41,172 bases of DNA, taken from NCBI GenBank assembly GCA_021817345.1, contig JAKAVC010000021.1:16097-57268 (forward strand), written 5' to 3'. The notes below the pieces were generated by a model that saw only the letters and a program-made list of their open reading frames with translations, was not told the origin of the DNA and did no database searches. Origin of the DNA: Deltaproteobacteria bacterium. Its GTDB lineage: Bacteria > Desulfobacterota > Binatia > Binatales > Binataceae. A program made the translations under genes and the position numbers. Below, piece after piece: positions 14,685 to 25,225 of this stretch. The first letter of the stretch is position 1; the number at the start of each line of letters is the position of its first letter.

Positions 14685-16784
14685 TCAGGCGTGGGCCGCC
14701 TTGGCAGCCTCCCGCGCGGCGAGCGTCTCCTTGATCACTTTCTCGGCGACGGGTCCGGGCGCCTCCTCATAATGGGAGAATTGCGCCTCGAACGAGCCGC
14801 GTCCCGACGTGAGCGAGCGCAGGTCGGGCGCGTATTTCAGGATTTCCGCCATCGGGACCTGCGCCTTTATCACCTCGCTATGGCCGCGCACTTCCATCCC
14901 CTGCACTTTGCCGCGGCGCGAGTTGAGATCGCCGATAACATCGCCCATGTTCTCGGCCGGACACGACACTTCGACCGCCATGATCGGCTCCAGGATTATG
15001 GGCTTCGCCTTCTCGAGCGCCGCCTTCAGGCCCATCGAGGCCGCTATTTGGAAGGCCATATCCGACGAATCGACGTCGTGATAGCTGCCGTCGAAAACGG
15101 TCACCTTGATGTCGACGACCGGGAAGCCCGCGAGAAATCCCTCGGCCAGCGTGTTGCGCACACCCTTTTCGACCGACGGGATGAACTGGCGCGGAATCAC
15201 GCCGCCCACGATGGCGTCCACGAACTCGAAACCCTTGCCGCGCGGCAGCGGTTCGACCCGAAGCCAGCAGTCGCCGTACTGGCCGCGTCCGCCCGACTGG
15301 CGCTTGTACTTGCCCTGCGCCTCGGCGCGTCCCTTTATGGTCTCCTTGTAGGGGACTTTGGGCGCGTGCAGGTCGACGTCAACGTTGAACTTGCGCTTGA
15401 GCTTCTCGACCGTGACCTCGATATGAAGCTGGCCGGTGCCCGAGAGTATTATCTCGCTGGTCTGGGGGTCGCGATGCATCTCGAGCGCGGTGTCTTCCTC
15501 GACCAGCTTCTGCAGCGCCGACGACGCCTTTTCTTCGTCGCCCTTGGTGCGCGGCTGAATTGCGAAGGAGATGACGGGTGTCGGACGTTCGAGCGGCTCG
15601 AACATCACGGGCGCCTTCTCGTCGCACAGCTTGTCGCCGGTGCCGGTGTCCTTGAGCTTCGCGACCGCGACTATTTCGCCCGGCAGCGCCACCGAGAGCG
15701 GTGACTGCTTCTTCCCTTCGAGGCGGAGTAGTTGTCCGAAGCGCTCTTTCGACTCACGGGTCGCGTTGTAGACGGTCGCATCGCTCGCCGCGCGCCCCGA
15801 GATCACCCTGAAAATGGACAGCTTGCCCGCGAACGGATCGATAACCGTCTTGAAGACGAGCGCGCTGAACGGCGCGTCGGGGTCGGGGCGGCGTTCCTCG
15901 GGCTTTCCGGTCACGGGATGGGTTCCGGTGTGCGCGGGCCGCTCGTTGGGCGCGGGAAGCATCGTGACGACCGCGTCGAGGAGCGCCCCCACGCCGATAT
16001 TTTTTGCGCCCGAGCCGCATAACACCGGCGTCACCTTGCCCGCCATCACCGCGGCGTGCAGCGCGGTGCGCAAATCCTCGTCGTTCAGGGTCCCTTCGTC
16101 GAGGTATTTTTCGAGCAGCGCGTCGTCGGTCTCGGCGACCACTTCGCAGAGCGCGGTTCGCGCCTTTTCCGCGCGCGACTTGAGATCGCCCGTAAGCTCG
16201 GCTTCGGCGGCCTTTCCGCTCGCGTCGTTGTAGGTGAGCGCCTTCATCGCGAGCACGTCGATTACGCCTGAAAGTCCGGCTTCCTCGCCGATCGGGATGG
16301 TCAATGGAACCGGTTTCGCCTCGAGCACTTTGTCAAGGTCGTTGAGCGCGGAATCGAAGCTCGTCCGTTCCCGGTCCAGGCGCGAAACGAACGCGAGATG
16401 CGGCAGGCCAAGCGCCTGCACGCGCTGAAAAATCTTTTCCGACTCGACCTTGAGATCTCCGCCTGGCGAGACCACGAACACGACGGCGTCAACGGCGCGA
16501 AGCGTGTTGAACGCGTCGACCAGGAACGAACTGTATCCGGGCGTGTCCGCGAGTATGACTTCGGTCTTTTTCCAGTTGAAATGATGAAACGCGGAGCTGA
16601 TCGAGGTGAGGCGATGGTTTTCCTCGGGTTCGAAATCCATGACGGCGGTGCCGTCGTCAGGGCGTCCAAGGCGCGTTATCGCTCCCGCCGTGAAGAGCAT
16701 CGCCTCGGCCAGTTGGGTCTTTCCGCTTCCGCCCTGTCCGACGATCGCGATGCTTCTGAGACGCCCGATTTCCTCCACAGCCAT
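14685..16784 (-). CDS. EF-G-like translational GTPase (EF-G2 type)
   Basis: This 699-residue protein has the complete EF-G domain order: G domain, domain II (around FSALVFKTVIDPFAGKLS), domain III, domain IV with the GRGQYGDC region, and C-terminal domain V ending near LRSLTSGRGSFEAQFSHYE. Its GTPase motifs are atypical: P-loop GQGGSGKT (16-23), switch II DTPGY (80-84) with Tyr where EF-G has the catalytic His, and SRLD (134-137) replacing NKxD. These match the EF-G2/EF-G-like paralogue class, whose members are not the main elongation factor. Its role is unknown. The ATG at 16784 has AGAGGTGG 6 nt upstream; a GTG at 16793 lies in that ribosome site and is less likely. No ribosomal protein genes are adjacent, consistent with a paralogue. 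Confidence 0.92.
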   Translation of the reverse strand: MAVEEIGRLRSIAIVGQGGSGKTQLAEAMLFTAGAITRLGRPDDGTAVMDFEPEENHRLTSISSAFHHFNWKKTEVILADTPGYSSFLVDAFNTLRAVDAVVFVVSPGGDLKVESEKIFQRVQALGLPHLAFVSRLDRERTSFDSALNDLDKVLEAKPVPLTIPIGEEAGLSGVIDVLAMKALTYNDASGKAAEAELTGDLKSRAEKARTALCEVVAETDDALLEKYLDEGTLNDEDLRTALHAAVMAGKVTPVLCGSGAKNIGVGALLDAVVTMLPAPNERPAHTGTHPVTGKPEERRPDPDAPFSALVFKTVIDPFAGKLSIFRVISGRAASDATVYNATRESKERFGQLLRLEGKKQSPLSVALPGEIVAVAKLKDTGTGDKLCDEKAPVMFEPLERPTPVISFAIQPRTKGDEEKASSALQKLVEEDTALEMHRDPQTSEIILSGTGQLHIEVTVEKLKRKFNVDVDLHAPKVPYKETIKGRAEAQGKYKRQSGGRGQYGDCWLRVEPLPRGKGFEFVDAIVGGVIPRQFIPSVEKGVRNTLAEGFLAGFPVVDIKVTVFDGSYHDVDSSDMAFQIAASMGLKAALEKAKPIILEPIMAVEVSCPAENMGDVIGDLNSRRGKVQGMEVRGHSEVIKAQVPMAEILKYAPDLRSLTSGRGSFEAQFSHYEEAPGPVAEKVIKETLAAREAAKAAHA

Positions 16785-16897
16785 AGGAACCACCTCTGCG
16801 AGTTGATTTCGTTATCGGCCGCGTCCTCGAACCGCGCGATGCGCCTGTCCCCAATCACATCGAACGGCAGCAAACGTCTAGCCGTTACGTTTCAATC

Positions 16898-17695
16898 TCA
16901 GTCGTATGCGCCTTCAAGCGTCACGTCTCCGGCCACGATTCGGCGTTGTCCGTCCGCAGTGTCGAGCAGAAGCGCCCCATCCGAGTCGATTCCCGCGACC
17001 GTCCCGGTAAGCCGCGCCCCCGCGTCAACCGCCGTGACCCGTTTCCCCGTGAGCGCTGAATAACGCTCCCACGCTTCGCGCACGGCTCCGAAGCCGTGCG
17101 TTTCGGTCTCCATATAGCGAGAGTGCAGCCTCAAAAAAAGCGAATTCGCAACCGCCACCCGATCGCATCGCCGTCCCGTCGCGATAAACACCGAGGTGGC
17201 GCGGTCGCGGAGCTCGGCAGGAATCTGCTCGGCCGAAAGATTCAGATTGAGCCCGATACCGAGCAGAACGCAGGCAAGACGCGAGTGCTGATCGGTCACG
17301 GCCTCGGCGATGATACCGCCCGCCTTGCGTCCGCGAAGCCATACGTCGTTGGGCCATTTGAGCTCTACCAGCCCCGGCGCGACGGTCTCGATAGCCTCGG
17401 CCACCGCGACGCCCGCGACGAGACTGAGCGTGGCGACCTCGGCAAGCGCGATACGCGGCCGCAGGATCACCGTCATGTAGAGATTCACCCCGGGCGGCGA
17501 ATGCCATCCGCGCCCCATCCTGCCGCGCCCCGCGCTCTGGCGCTCGGCGATAACCACGGTTCCCTGCGGGGCGCCGTCGGCGGCGAGCGCGCGCGCGACT
17601 TCCTGGGTCGAGGGCGTTTCTTCGACGTAATGGATGAGGCAGCCTACCCGTCCCGGCTGTCCGTGTTCTATCGACGTATACGGATTAAGAGCCAT
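16898..17695 (-). CDS. birA: Biotin-[acetyl-CoA-carboxylase] ligase
   Basis: This 265-residue enzyme attaches biotin to carboxyl-carrier proteins. The biotinyl-AMP loop GRGRMGRGW is at 56-64, KWPNDVW at 113-119 and the catalytic-site segment GRKAGGIIAE just after. A C-terminal SH3-like domain (about 215-262) follows. There is no N-terminal helix-turn-helix, so this is a monofunctional ligase rather than a BirA-type repressor. It lies 42 nt downstream of nadC and on its strand, forming a valS-nadC-birA cluster. A short GC hairpin (17718-17732) sits in the nadC-birA gap. The start ATG at 17695 gives the usual length for the monofunctional class. Confidence 0.93.
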   Translation of the reverse strand: MALNPYTSIEHGQPGRVGCLIHYVEETPSTQEVARALAADGAPQGTVVIAERQSAGRGRMGRGWHSPPGVNLYMTVILRPRIALAEVATLSLVAGVAVAEAIETVAPGLVELKWPNDVWLRGRKAGGIIAEAVTDQHSRLACVLLGIGLNLNLSAEQIPAELRDRATSVFIATGRRCDRVAVANSLFLRLHSRYMETETHGFGAVREAWERYSALTGKRVTAVDAGARLTGTVAGIDSDGALLLDTADGQRRIVAGDVTLEGAYD

Positions 17696-17737
17696 CGCGG
17701 GTGCCTTCGGGTCATTGGCCGCCTTTGGCGGCGGTCG

Positions 17738-18586
17738 TCAGGCGGGTTCGATCCTCATGCTGAGATCAGCCGCTTTGGCGGAATGGGTCAACGCGCCGAC
17801 CGAAATCAGATCGACGCCGGTCTCGGCGATCGCGCGCACGGTTGCGAGCGTTACGCCGCCCGAGACCTCGAGAATCACGCACTCGCCGGCGAGTTCCCGC
17901 GCGCGGCGGATATCGTCGAGGCTCATGTTGTCGAGCAGAATCGCGTCCGCACCAGCTTTGAGCGCTTCTTCGACCTGATCGAGCGTCTCGCATTCGATCT
18001 CGATTCGAAGCGTATGGGGCGCGAGACGGCGGGCTTTCTCGAGCGCGGAGGTGACCGAGCCGGCCGCGGCGATATGGTTTTCTTTTATCAGCACGCCGCT
18101 GTCGAGTCCGAAGCGATGGTTGAAACCGCCGCCCGCGCGCACCGCGTATTTCTCGACCGCGCGAAGCCCCGGATGGGTCTTGCGGGTGTCGACGATTCGC
18201 GCGCGCGTTCCTGCGACGGCGTTTACGAATTGGCGCGTCGCGGTCGCAATTCCTGACATGAGCTGGAGGAAGTTGAGCGCGGTGCGCTCGCCGATAAGCA
18301 ATCCGGCGAGCCTGCCTTCGACTTCGACCACGCTGGCGCCACGCGTAAGCTCCTGTCCTTCGTCGGCAAGCGCGGTGATTTTCGGCTCCCCGCCCGCCAT
18401 CGCGAAGACGGGCTCGATTATCGGGCCGCCGCAAAACACGATTCGCTCGTCCTTTACGGTTATCCGTGCACGGCCGCGCTGCCCCGGCGTAACGGTTGCC
18501 GCAGTCGTTATATCGCCCAGGCCGAGATCTTCGTGCAGGGCGCGTTTGAGCAGATCCTGTAGGTCTAGCTGCCGGAAGAGTTCCAT
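17738..18586 (-). CDS. nadC: Nicotinate-nucleotide pyrophosphorylase (carboxylating)
   Basis: This 282-residue quinolinate phosphoribosyltransferase converts quinolinate and PRPP to nicotinate mononucleotide in NAD synthesis. Family landmarks are EDLGLGDITT at the N-terminus, GERTALNFLQLMSGIAT, the arginine-rich substrate loop DTRKTHPGLRAVEKYAVRAGGG, HRFGLDSGVLIKENH and the late EVSGGVTLATVRAIAETGVDLISVG. All expected catalytic regions look intact. The start ATG at 18586 follows valS by 10 nt with a GAGAG ribosome site, so the genes are likely one transcript. Neither nadA nor nadB is in this window. Confidence 0.95.
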   Translation of the reverse strand: MELFRQLDLQDLLKRALHEDLGLGDITTAATVTPGQRGRARITVKDERIVFCGGPIIEPVFAMAGGEPKITALADEGQELTRGASVVEVEGRLAGLLIGERTALNFLQLMSGIATATRQFVNAVAGTRARIVDTRKTHPGLRAVEKYAVRAGGGFNHRFGLDSGVLIKENHIAAAGSVTSALEKARRLAPHTLRIEIECETLDQVEEALKAGADAILLDNMSLDDIRRARELAGECVILEVSGGVTLATVRAIAETGVDLISVGALTHSAKAADLSMRIEPA

Positions 18587-18596
18587 ATCTCTCGCT

Positions 18597-21269
<2,673 letters not shown>

Positions 21270-21315
21270 AGTGCGCCCGCCGGATAAGCAATCTTGCAGT
21301 ATCTTACAGTAAGAA

Positions 21316-21334
21316 GAGGGCGCGAGGCGCCCTC
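21316..21334 (-). promoter_or_regulatory. GC-rich hairpin in the valS leader
   Basis: GAGGGCGC (21316-21323) pairs perfectly with 21327-21334 around a 3-base loop. In the valS sense direction the stem is followed by TTCTT, 47 nt before the valS start codon. It could be a weak attenuator or mark the end of a transcript from upstream. No T-box consensus was recognised in the leader. Confidence 0.3.
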
Positions 21335-21504
21335 GGCCGAATCTTATTGAGAGGCCGCCGGCCTATGCAAGATACGCCGGCGCGGGCACTCGCGCGGCGC
21401 CGATTGCCGCGATTTCTCCGCTTGTAAGGCGTGCCCGGCCTCCACTAACGTGCGCCTTGGGGCATCCGTCCGTTCCGAACAAAATCAACCAGGGGGAAAG
21501 CGCG

Positions 21505-21738
21505 ATGGTCGGCAAGCGTCGATTGTCATGGGTTATAGTCTTCGGCGGTTTGGAATTGCTGTTCGCCTCGGTTCCGGGTTGCAGTTCGCTGGAGGGCCCG
21601 CACGTCGATTGCAACATCGTGAGACTCCAGACCGAGGCGGGCCGCTCCGACGCGGACATCGCCTCCGCGCTCGGCGTGAGCGTCCCGACAGTCGAGTCTT
21701 GTCACGCGGGCGGCACAAGCACGGCTTCATCGAAGTGA
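21505..21738 (+). CDS. Small lipoprotein-like protein of unknown function
   Basis: I do not recognise this 77-residue product. It begins with a basic n-region (MVGKRR), has a hydrophobic stretch and a lipobox-like VPGC with Cys at residue 26, so export and lipidation are plausible; Pro at -2 is not typical. The mature part is small and has Cys at 36 and 66, with a stretch (SDADIASALGVSVPTVESC) reading like the second half of a helix-turn-helix. The ATG at 21505 is chosen because AGGGGGAA lies 6 nt upstream; a longer reading from 21457 would disrupt the signal. It stands alone between valS (divergent) and the HAD gene. Confidence 0.65.
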   Translation: MVGKRRLSWVIVFGGLELLFASVPGCSSLEGPHVDCNIVRLQTEAGRSDADIASALGVSVPTVESCHAGGTSTASSK

Positions 21739-21851
21739 ACCGGGGATTGCCAGTGGCGCATCTGTCTGATTTGCTTTAAGAACCACGCGATAGCCGCAAA
21801 CCCGCGATCATCTTTAGCGCCGGTGCGCTCTCACGCGCGTGGAAATGCCCG

Positions 21852-22658
21852 GTGGACACCACTTTACTGTTCGATCTTGACGATACGCTGGTCGCCGAAG
21901 ACGCTTCGATCGAGCGCGCCTTTCGTGTGACGAGCGAAATCGCGCATTCGCGATACGGCGCCGACCCCGAAGCGCTGTACACGTCAATACGCAGGCATTC
22001 GTCGCGCCTCTGGCACGGCTCGCCGATGTACTTCTACGCGAAGTCGATCGGAATCGCGTCGTGGGAGGGGTTGTGGGGCGATTTCACCGGCGACGATCCG
22101 AATCTGAGGGCGCTTCGCGGATGGGTTCCGGGCTACCGGCGCGAAGCGTGGGCGACCGCTCTCGGCGAGGTCGGCGTGACGGACGCACGTGCGGCTGCTA
22201 AAGTAAGCGAAATCTTCATCGAGCAGCGCGCGCGCTTCCACGAACCGTTTCCCGAAACCGTCTCGGTGTTGACCAGGCTTCGCCGATCGTGCCGGATGGC
22301 TTTGGTTACCAACGGCGCGCCGGACGTGCAGCGCCGCAAGCTCGACGAATCGGGCCTCGCCCATTTCTTTGACGCGGTTTTTATCTCCGGCGAGTTCGGC
22401 TTCGGCAAACCCGATCCGCGAATCTTTCAGTCCGCGATCGAGAGCCTTGGCGGCTCGGCGGAGCGCGCCGCAATGGTCGGCGACAGCGCGAGCCGCGATA
22501 TCGCCGGAGCCAAGGCCGCCCGGATAAAGGCCGTCTGGATAGTGCGGCCTTCGATCGAGCGCGAAACCCACGAAGGCGTCACGCCCGACGAAACCATCGG
22601 GAACCTCGAAGAGCTGGTTCCCGCGCTGGAACGGCTCGGCCTTATCGAGGGCGCGTAA
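21852..22658 (+). CDS. HAD-family hydrolase
   Basis: This 268-residue haloacid-dehalogenase-like protein has all four HAD motifs: motif I FDLDDTLV with D8 and D10, motif II LVTNG, motif III lysine in GKPDPRIF, and motif IV MVGDSASRDIAGA. A helical cap domain lies between motifs I and II (about residues 18-120). This places it with the subclass I phosphatases such as phosphoglycolate phosphatase or YjjG-like nucleotidases; the substrate cannot be assigned. It starts with GTG at 21852, the only plausible start before the motif I strand. It is followed after 56 nt by the PLD-like gene on the same strand. Confidence 0.9.
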   Translation: MDTTLLFDLDDTLVAEDASIERAFRVTSEIAHSRYGADPEALYTSIRRHSSRLWHGSPMYFYAKSIGIASWEGLWGDFTGDDPNLRALRGWVPGYRREAWATALGEVGVTDARAAAKVSEIFIEQRARFHEPFPETVSVLTRLRRSCRMALVTNGAPDVQRRKLDESGLAHFFDAVFISGEFGFGKPDPRIFQSAIESLGGSAERAAMVGDSASRDIAGAKAARIKAVWIVRPSIERETHEGVTPDETIGNLEELVPALERLGLIEGA

Positions 22659-22714
22659 CCGAGCCGCGAAGGCCGCTTGCCTGATGCCACCGGCCATGGC
22701 CTTATCGACGTGCG

Positions 22715-23266
22715 ATGAAAAAACCTGGACTCGTCCTGACGCTTCTCTTCACGGCCGCGATATTCGCGCTTCCCGCTTTTGCGCAGACCAGCGCGGCAGT
22801 AGCGGTGTGCTTCTCGCCGCCGATCCAGGGAGGATGCGACCCGCAGGCAGCCATCCTGAGCGAGATCGCCGGAGCTCGCAACGAAATCCTGGTGCAGGCT
22901 TACGTGCTGACGGCGCGGCCGGTGGTAGATGCCTTGATTCGGGCACATGCGCGCGGAGTGGTCGTGCGAATAATTCTCGACCGCAAGCAGCTTAGGCACG
23001 ACCGCAGTGGCGTCCGCGCAGCCTCGCGCCTGGTCGCGGCGGGAATTCCGGTGGCGATCGACGACGGCGTGCGGGGAATCGCGCATAACAAAGTAATGGT
23101 GATCGACCGGCGCACGGTGATTACCGGAAGCTACAATTTCACTTGGAGCGCGGAGCACAGAAACGCGGAGAATATGGTCATAATCAACGATCCGGTGGTG
23201 GCCGCGGAATACGCGCAGAACTGGCGCACGCGCGAATCCGCATCGGCGCCGCTCCAATTTCGCTGA
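22715..23266 (+). CDS. Secreted single-domain PLD-like endonuclease/phosphodiesterase
   Basis: This 183-residue protein begins with a classical signal peptide (MKKPGLVLTLLFTAAIFALPAFA, cleavage about 23) and has one phospholipase D domain. The HKD signature is intact: H124, K126, D131, then G138, S139 and N141 (HNKVMVID, GSYNFT). One-motif members such as Nuc act as homodimers, each chain giving one HKD half, and cleave nucleic acids. The signal peptide places it in the periplasm or outside. Two Cys (32 and 41) after the signal may form a disulfide. A strong bidirectional hairpin follows the gene. Confidence 0.88.
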   Translation: MKKPGLVLTLLFTAAIFALPAFAQTSAAVAVCFSPPIQGGCDPQAAILSEIAGARNEILVQAYVLTARPVVDALIRAHARGVVVRIILDRKQLRHDRSGVRAASRLVAAGIPVAIDDGVRGIAHNKVMVIDRRTVITGSYNFTWSAEHRNAENMVIINDPVVAAEYAQNWRTRESASAPLQFR

Positions 23267-23289
23267 AATTCGAGGGGATACCCAGGCAA

Positions 23290-23331
23290 AAGGCCCGCCC
23301 CGGTCCCTTCAAAGAGGCCGGGGCGGGCCTT
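23290..23331. terminator. Bidirectional intrinsic terminator
   Basis: A perfect 14-bp GC-rich inverted repeat (23290-23303 with 23318-23331) has a 14-base loop and is flanked by T-rich sequence on both strands: GCTTTT after it on the plus strand and TTTTGCC on the minus. It lies between the convergent PLD-like gene and the beta-helix gene and can serve both. Confidence 0.88.
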
Positions 23332-23361
23332 GCTTTTCATAACCTGCGCGATTTCCCGCGC

Positions 23362-24783
23362 TTAAGGATTGCCGCCGATGCTCGCGTGCTTGTTCAGGAA
23401 AGGCTCGTCCGAAACGTTGCCCGTGGCAGTTGCGCAAGCCGGGTTGCCCCCGGGGCCTTTCCCGCATCCCCAGTAGTTTTCAACCCCGTTGACCATGACG
23501 CTGCCCGAATCGCCCTGGTTCGAGATACCCACGCTGCGCGGCTGAAAATTGTTCAGATGAGCATCGACGTTGTAGCAGGGCGTCGGATCGGAGCCGCAAT
23601 CGGCCCACCCGGGCGCGCCAACCCAGATGCCCGTGGACTCCTTCTTTATCGTGTTTCCCGCGATATTGATCCCGTTGAGCGGCTCGGCGTGCGGATCGGC
23701 GAAAACCTCGATACCGGTCGGATTGGCCGGGCCATCCCCAGTGGCGTCGACGTTGGGTTCGGCGCCGTTACCCGAGATGAAGTTTCCGATCACCGAGACG
23801 TGGGAGATTTTTTGATCCGGCGCGTGACTGTGGAAAACCACGCCTGGGTTGGTGTTCCCGATCAGACGGTTGCCGACGATCACGTGCCCGTATGATGCGG
23901 TGCCTGGAGTCGGCGCAAAGACCCCGGTGCCGGCCGCGCCGTTATCCTCCGAGAGATTGTTCGCGATCGTGTCGTTGAAAACCCCAAACGACTCGGTCCC
24001 GACGTTTGGGGGGCTCCCGTTGGGCGGATGCGACGGCAGGGTGATTCCGCAGTCGGGCGTGTTGTCCTTTACGGTATTCCCGTCAACGACGTTGTTGTTG
24101 TTCGGGTTGGTCTCGTCCGTCAGCAGCACGCCGCCGGCGTTATTCGAGATCAGGTTGTCGCTGACGGTTGAGAACGCGGCGCCGTCGACATGGACGCCCT
24201 CGCCGCAATCCTCCTGCTCGAACGCGGGCGCGGCGGGCACATTTCCGGTCGCGGGACACGCGGGCCCGCTGGTAAGCGCCTTGTCGTTGTTCTCAACGAT
24301 GTTATCCGCGATCGTGACGCCGGTAATCTGTGGGGCCGAAGGGGTGCACTCGCCGACCCTGCAAACCGCCGCCCGTCCCTCAATCAATATTCCTTCATGC
24401 TCGGCGTTTTCGACCGTGAAGTCCTCGATCGTCACGTCGCTGGCCTGGTCGAGAAATCCGTTGGCCTGACCCGTCGCGTCCACGATCGTATTGTTCGGGT
24501 TTTGCCCGATCAGCATGAGTCCCGAGAGCGTCGAGGGTATCGACACCATCTCGGAATACTTGCCCGACAGGACGTAAATGACGTCATCCGCCGAGGAGGC
24601 GGCGACCGCGTCGCTGATCGTGCTGTAGACGTTGCCTGCGCAACCGAGCCTCGCCGCTATATTGCGGCGAATTACCCCGCTCGGCTTTACGCAGCGAGTC
24701 GCGGCGTGAGCCGTAACGGCGAGACCTATGGCTATCACTGCGGCTGTCACGGAAGTCCGAATCCTGGCGACCGGAAGGGCCAT
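23362..24783 (-). CDS. Exported right-handed parallel beta-helix protein
   Basis: The 473-residue product has a signal peptide (MALPVARIRTSVTAAVIAIGLAVTAHA) and then a long array of beta-helix turns. These are marked by repeated ITGVTIADNIVENNDKA, TVSDNLISNNAGGV and NVVDGNTVKDN type sequences with Asn ladders. This is the pectate-lyase-like/NosD-type PbH1 fold used by carbohydrate-active or surface-binding proteins; no catalytic set is recognisable. Many Cys (for example in CRVGEC, CPAT, CGEG, CGKG) suggest disulfides. The ATG at 24783 is supported by GGGGGA upstream; readings from 24813 or 24933 give no better signal. The 170 nt to the tRNA gene contain no gene. Confidence 0.85.
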   Translation of the reverse strand: MALPVARIRTSVTAAVIAIGLAVTAHAATRCVKPSGVIRRNIAARLGCAGNVYSTISDAVAASSADDVIYVLSGKYSEMVSIPSTLSGLMLIGQNPNNTIVDATGQANGFLDQASDVTIEDFTVENAEHEGILIEGRAAVCRVGECTPSAPQITGVTIADNIVENNDKALTSGPACPATGNVPAAPAFEQEDCGEGVHVDGAAFSTVSDNLISNNAGGVLLTDETNPNNNNVVDGNTVKDNTPDCGITLPSHPPNGSPPNVGTESFGVFNDTIANNLSEDNGAAGTGVFAPTPGTASYGHVIVGNRLIGNTNPGVVFHSHAPDQKISHVSVIGNFISGNGAEPNVDATGDGPANPTGIEVFADPHAEPLNGINIAGNTIKKESTGIWVGAPGWADCGSDPTPCYNVDAHLNNFQPRSVGISNQGDSGSVMVNGVENYWGCGKGPGGNPACATATGNVSDEPFLNKHASIGGNP

Positions 24784-24953
24784 GACTTTTCCCCCTTTTC
24801 CAAGCGGTTTCATCGCTGCGGTCGTACTATGGCGAATCGTGGTGTTGAATATCAAGGGCGGAGATACAGCGTAAGCGCTCAACGCGTCAGTAAAAATCCC
24901 TCGCCGCGCCTTCGGCCGGTGGCCTCGGTACACGGGACGAAGCTATCATTTTT

Positions 24954-25039
24954 TGGTGCGAGAGGGGGGACTTGAACCCCCACGAGGTTGCCCTCACAAG
25001 GTCCTGAGCCTTGCGCGTCTGCCATTCCGCCACTCTCGC
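24954..25039 (-). tRNA. tRNA-Leu (CAG)
   Basis: The minus strand reads an 86-base tRNA with acceptor stem GCGAGAG pairing with CTCTCGC. The anticodon stem is CAAGG/CCTTG around the loop CTCAGGA, giving anticodon CAG. A long class II variable arm follows (TGAGGGCAACCTC), then a T arm with GGTTCAAGTCC and an encoded CCA end. It reads the CUG codon. No other tRNA is next to it. Confidence 0.96.
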
Positions 25040-25225
25040 AGCCGGTAACTGAAAGGGTTTAACCGTCGCGAAGCCCGAATTCAAGCTGCTTCAGACAGGC
25101 ATTGTGCGCGATGAGGACGGACGGAGCGTCATGCGCTACACTGTCCAATCGCGATTAGCGCGCCAGTCGGCCGACAGGGGGATTCCCGGTGTTCTTGGAC
25201 CGAATTCCGCCCGGCCGCGCGCGCG

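Noticed and set aside
14691-15704. Plus-strand frame opposite the EF-G-like gene
   Set aside because: It is antisense to a complete translational GTPase and has biased Arg/Leu composition.
17096-18256. Plus-strand frame opposite birA and nadC
   Set aside because: It spans two well-supported antisense genes and shows no recognisable domain.
21270-21457. T-box riboswitch in the valS leader
   Set aside because: A hairpin is present but no T-box consensus or specifier loop could be recognised.
24190-24975. Plus-strand frame opposite the beta-helix gene
   Set aside because: It is antisense to a signal-peptide-bearing repeat protein and runs into the tRNA gene.
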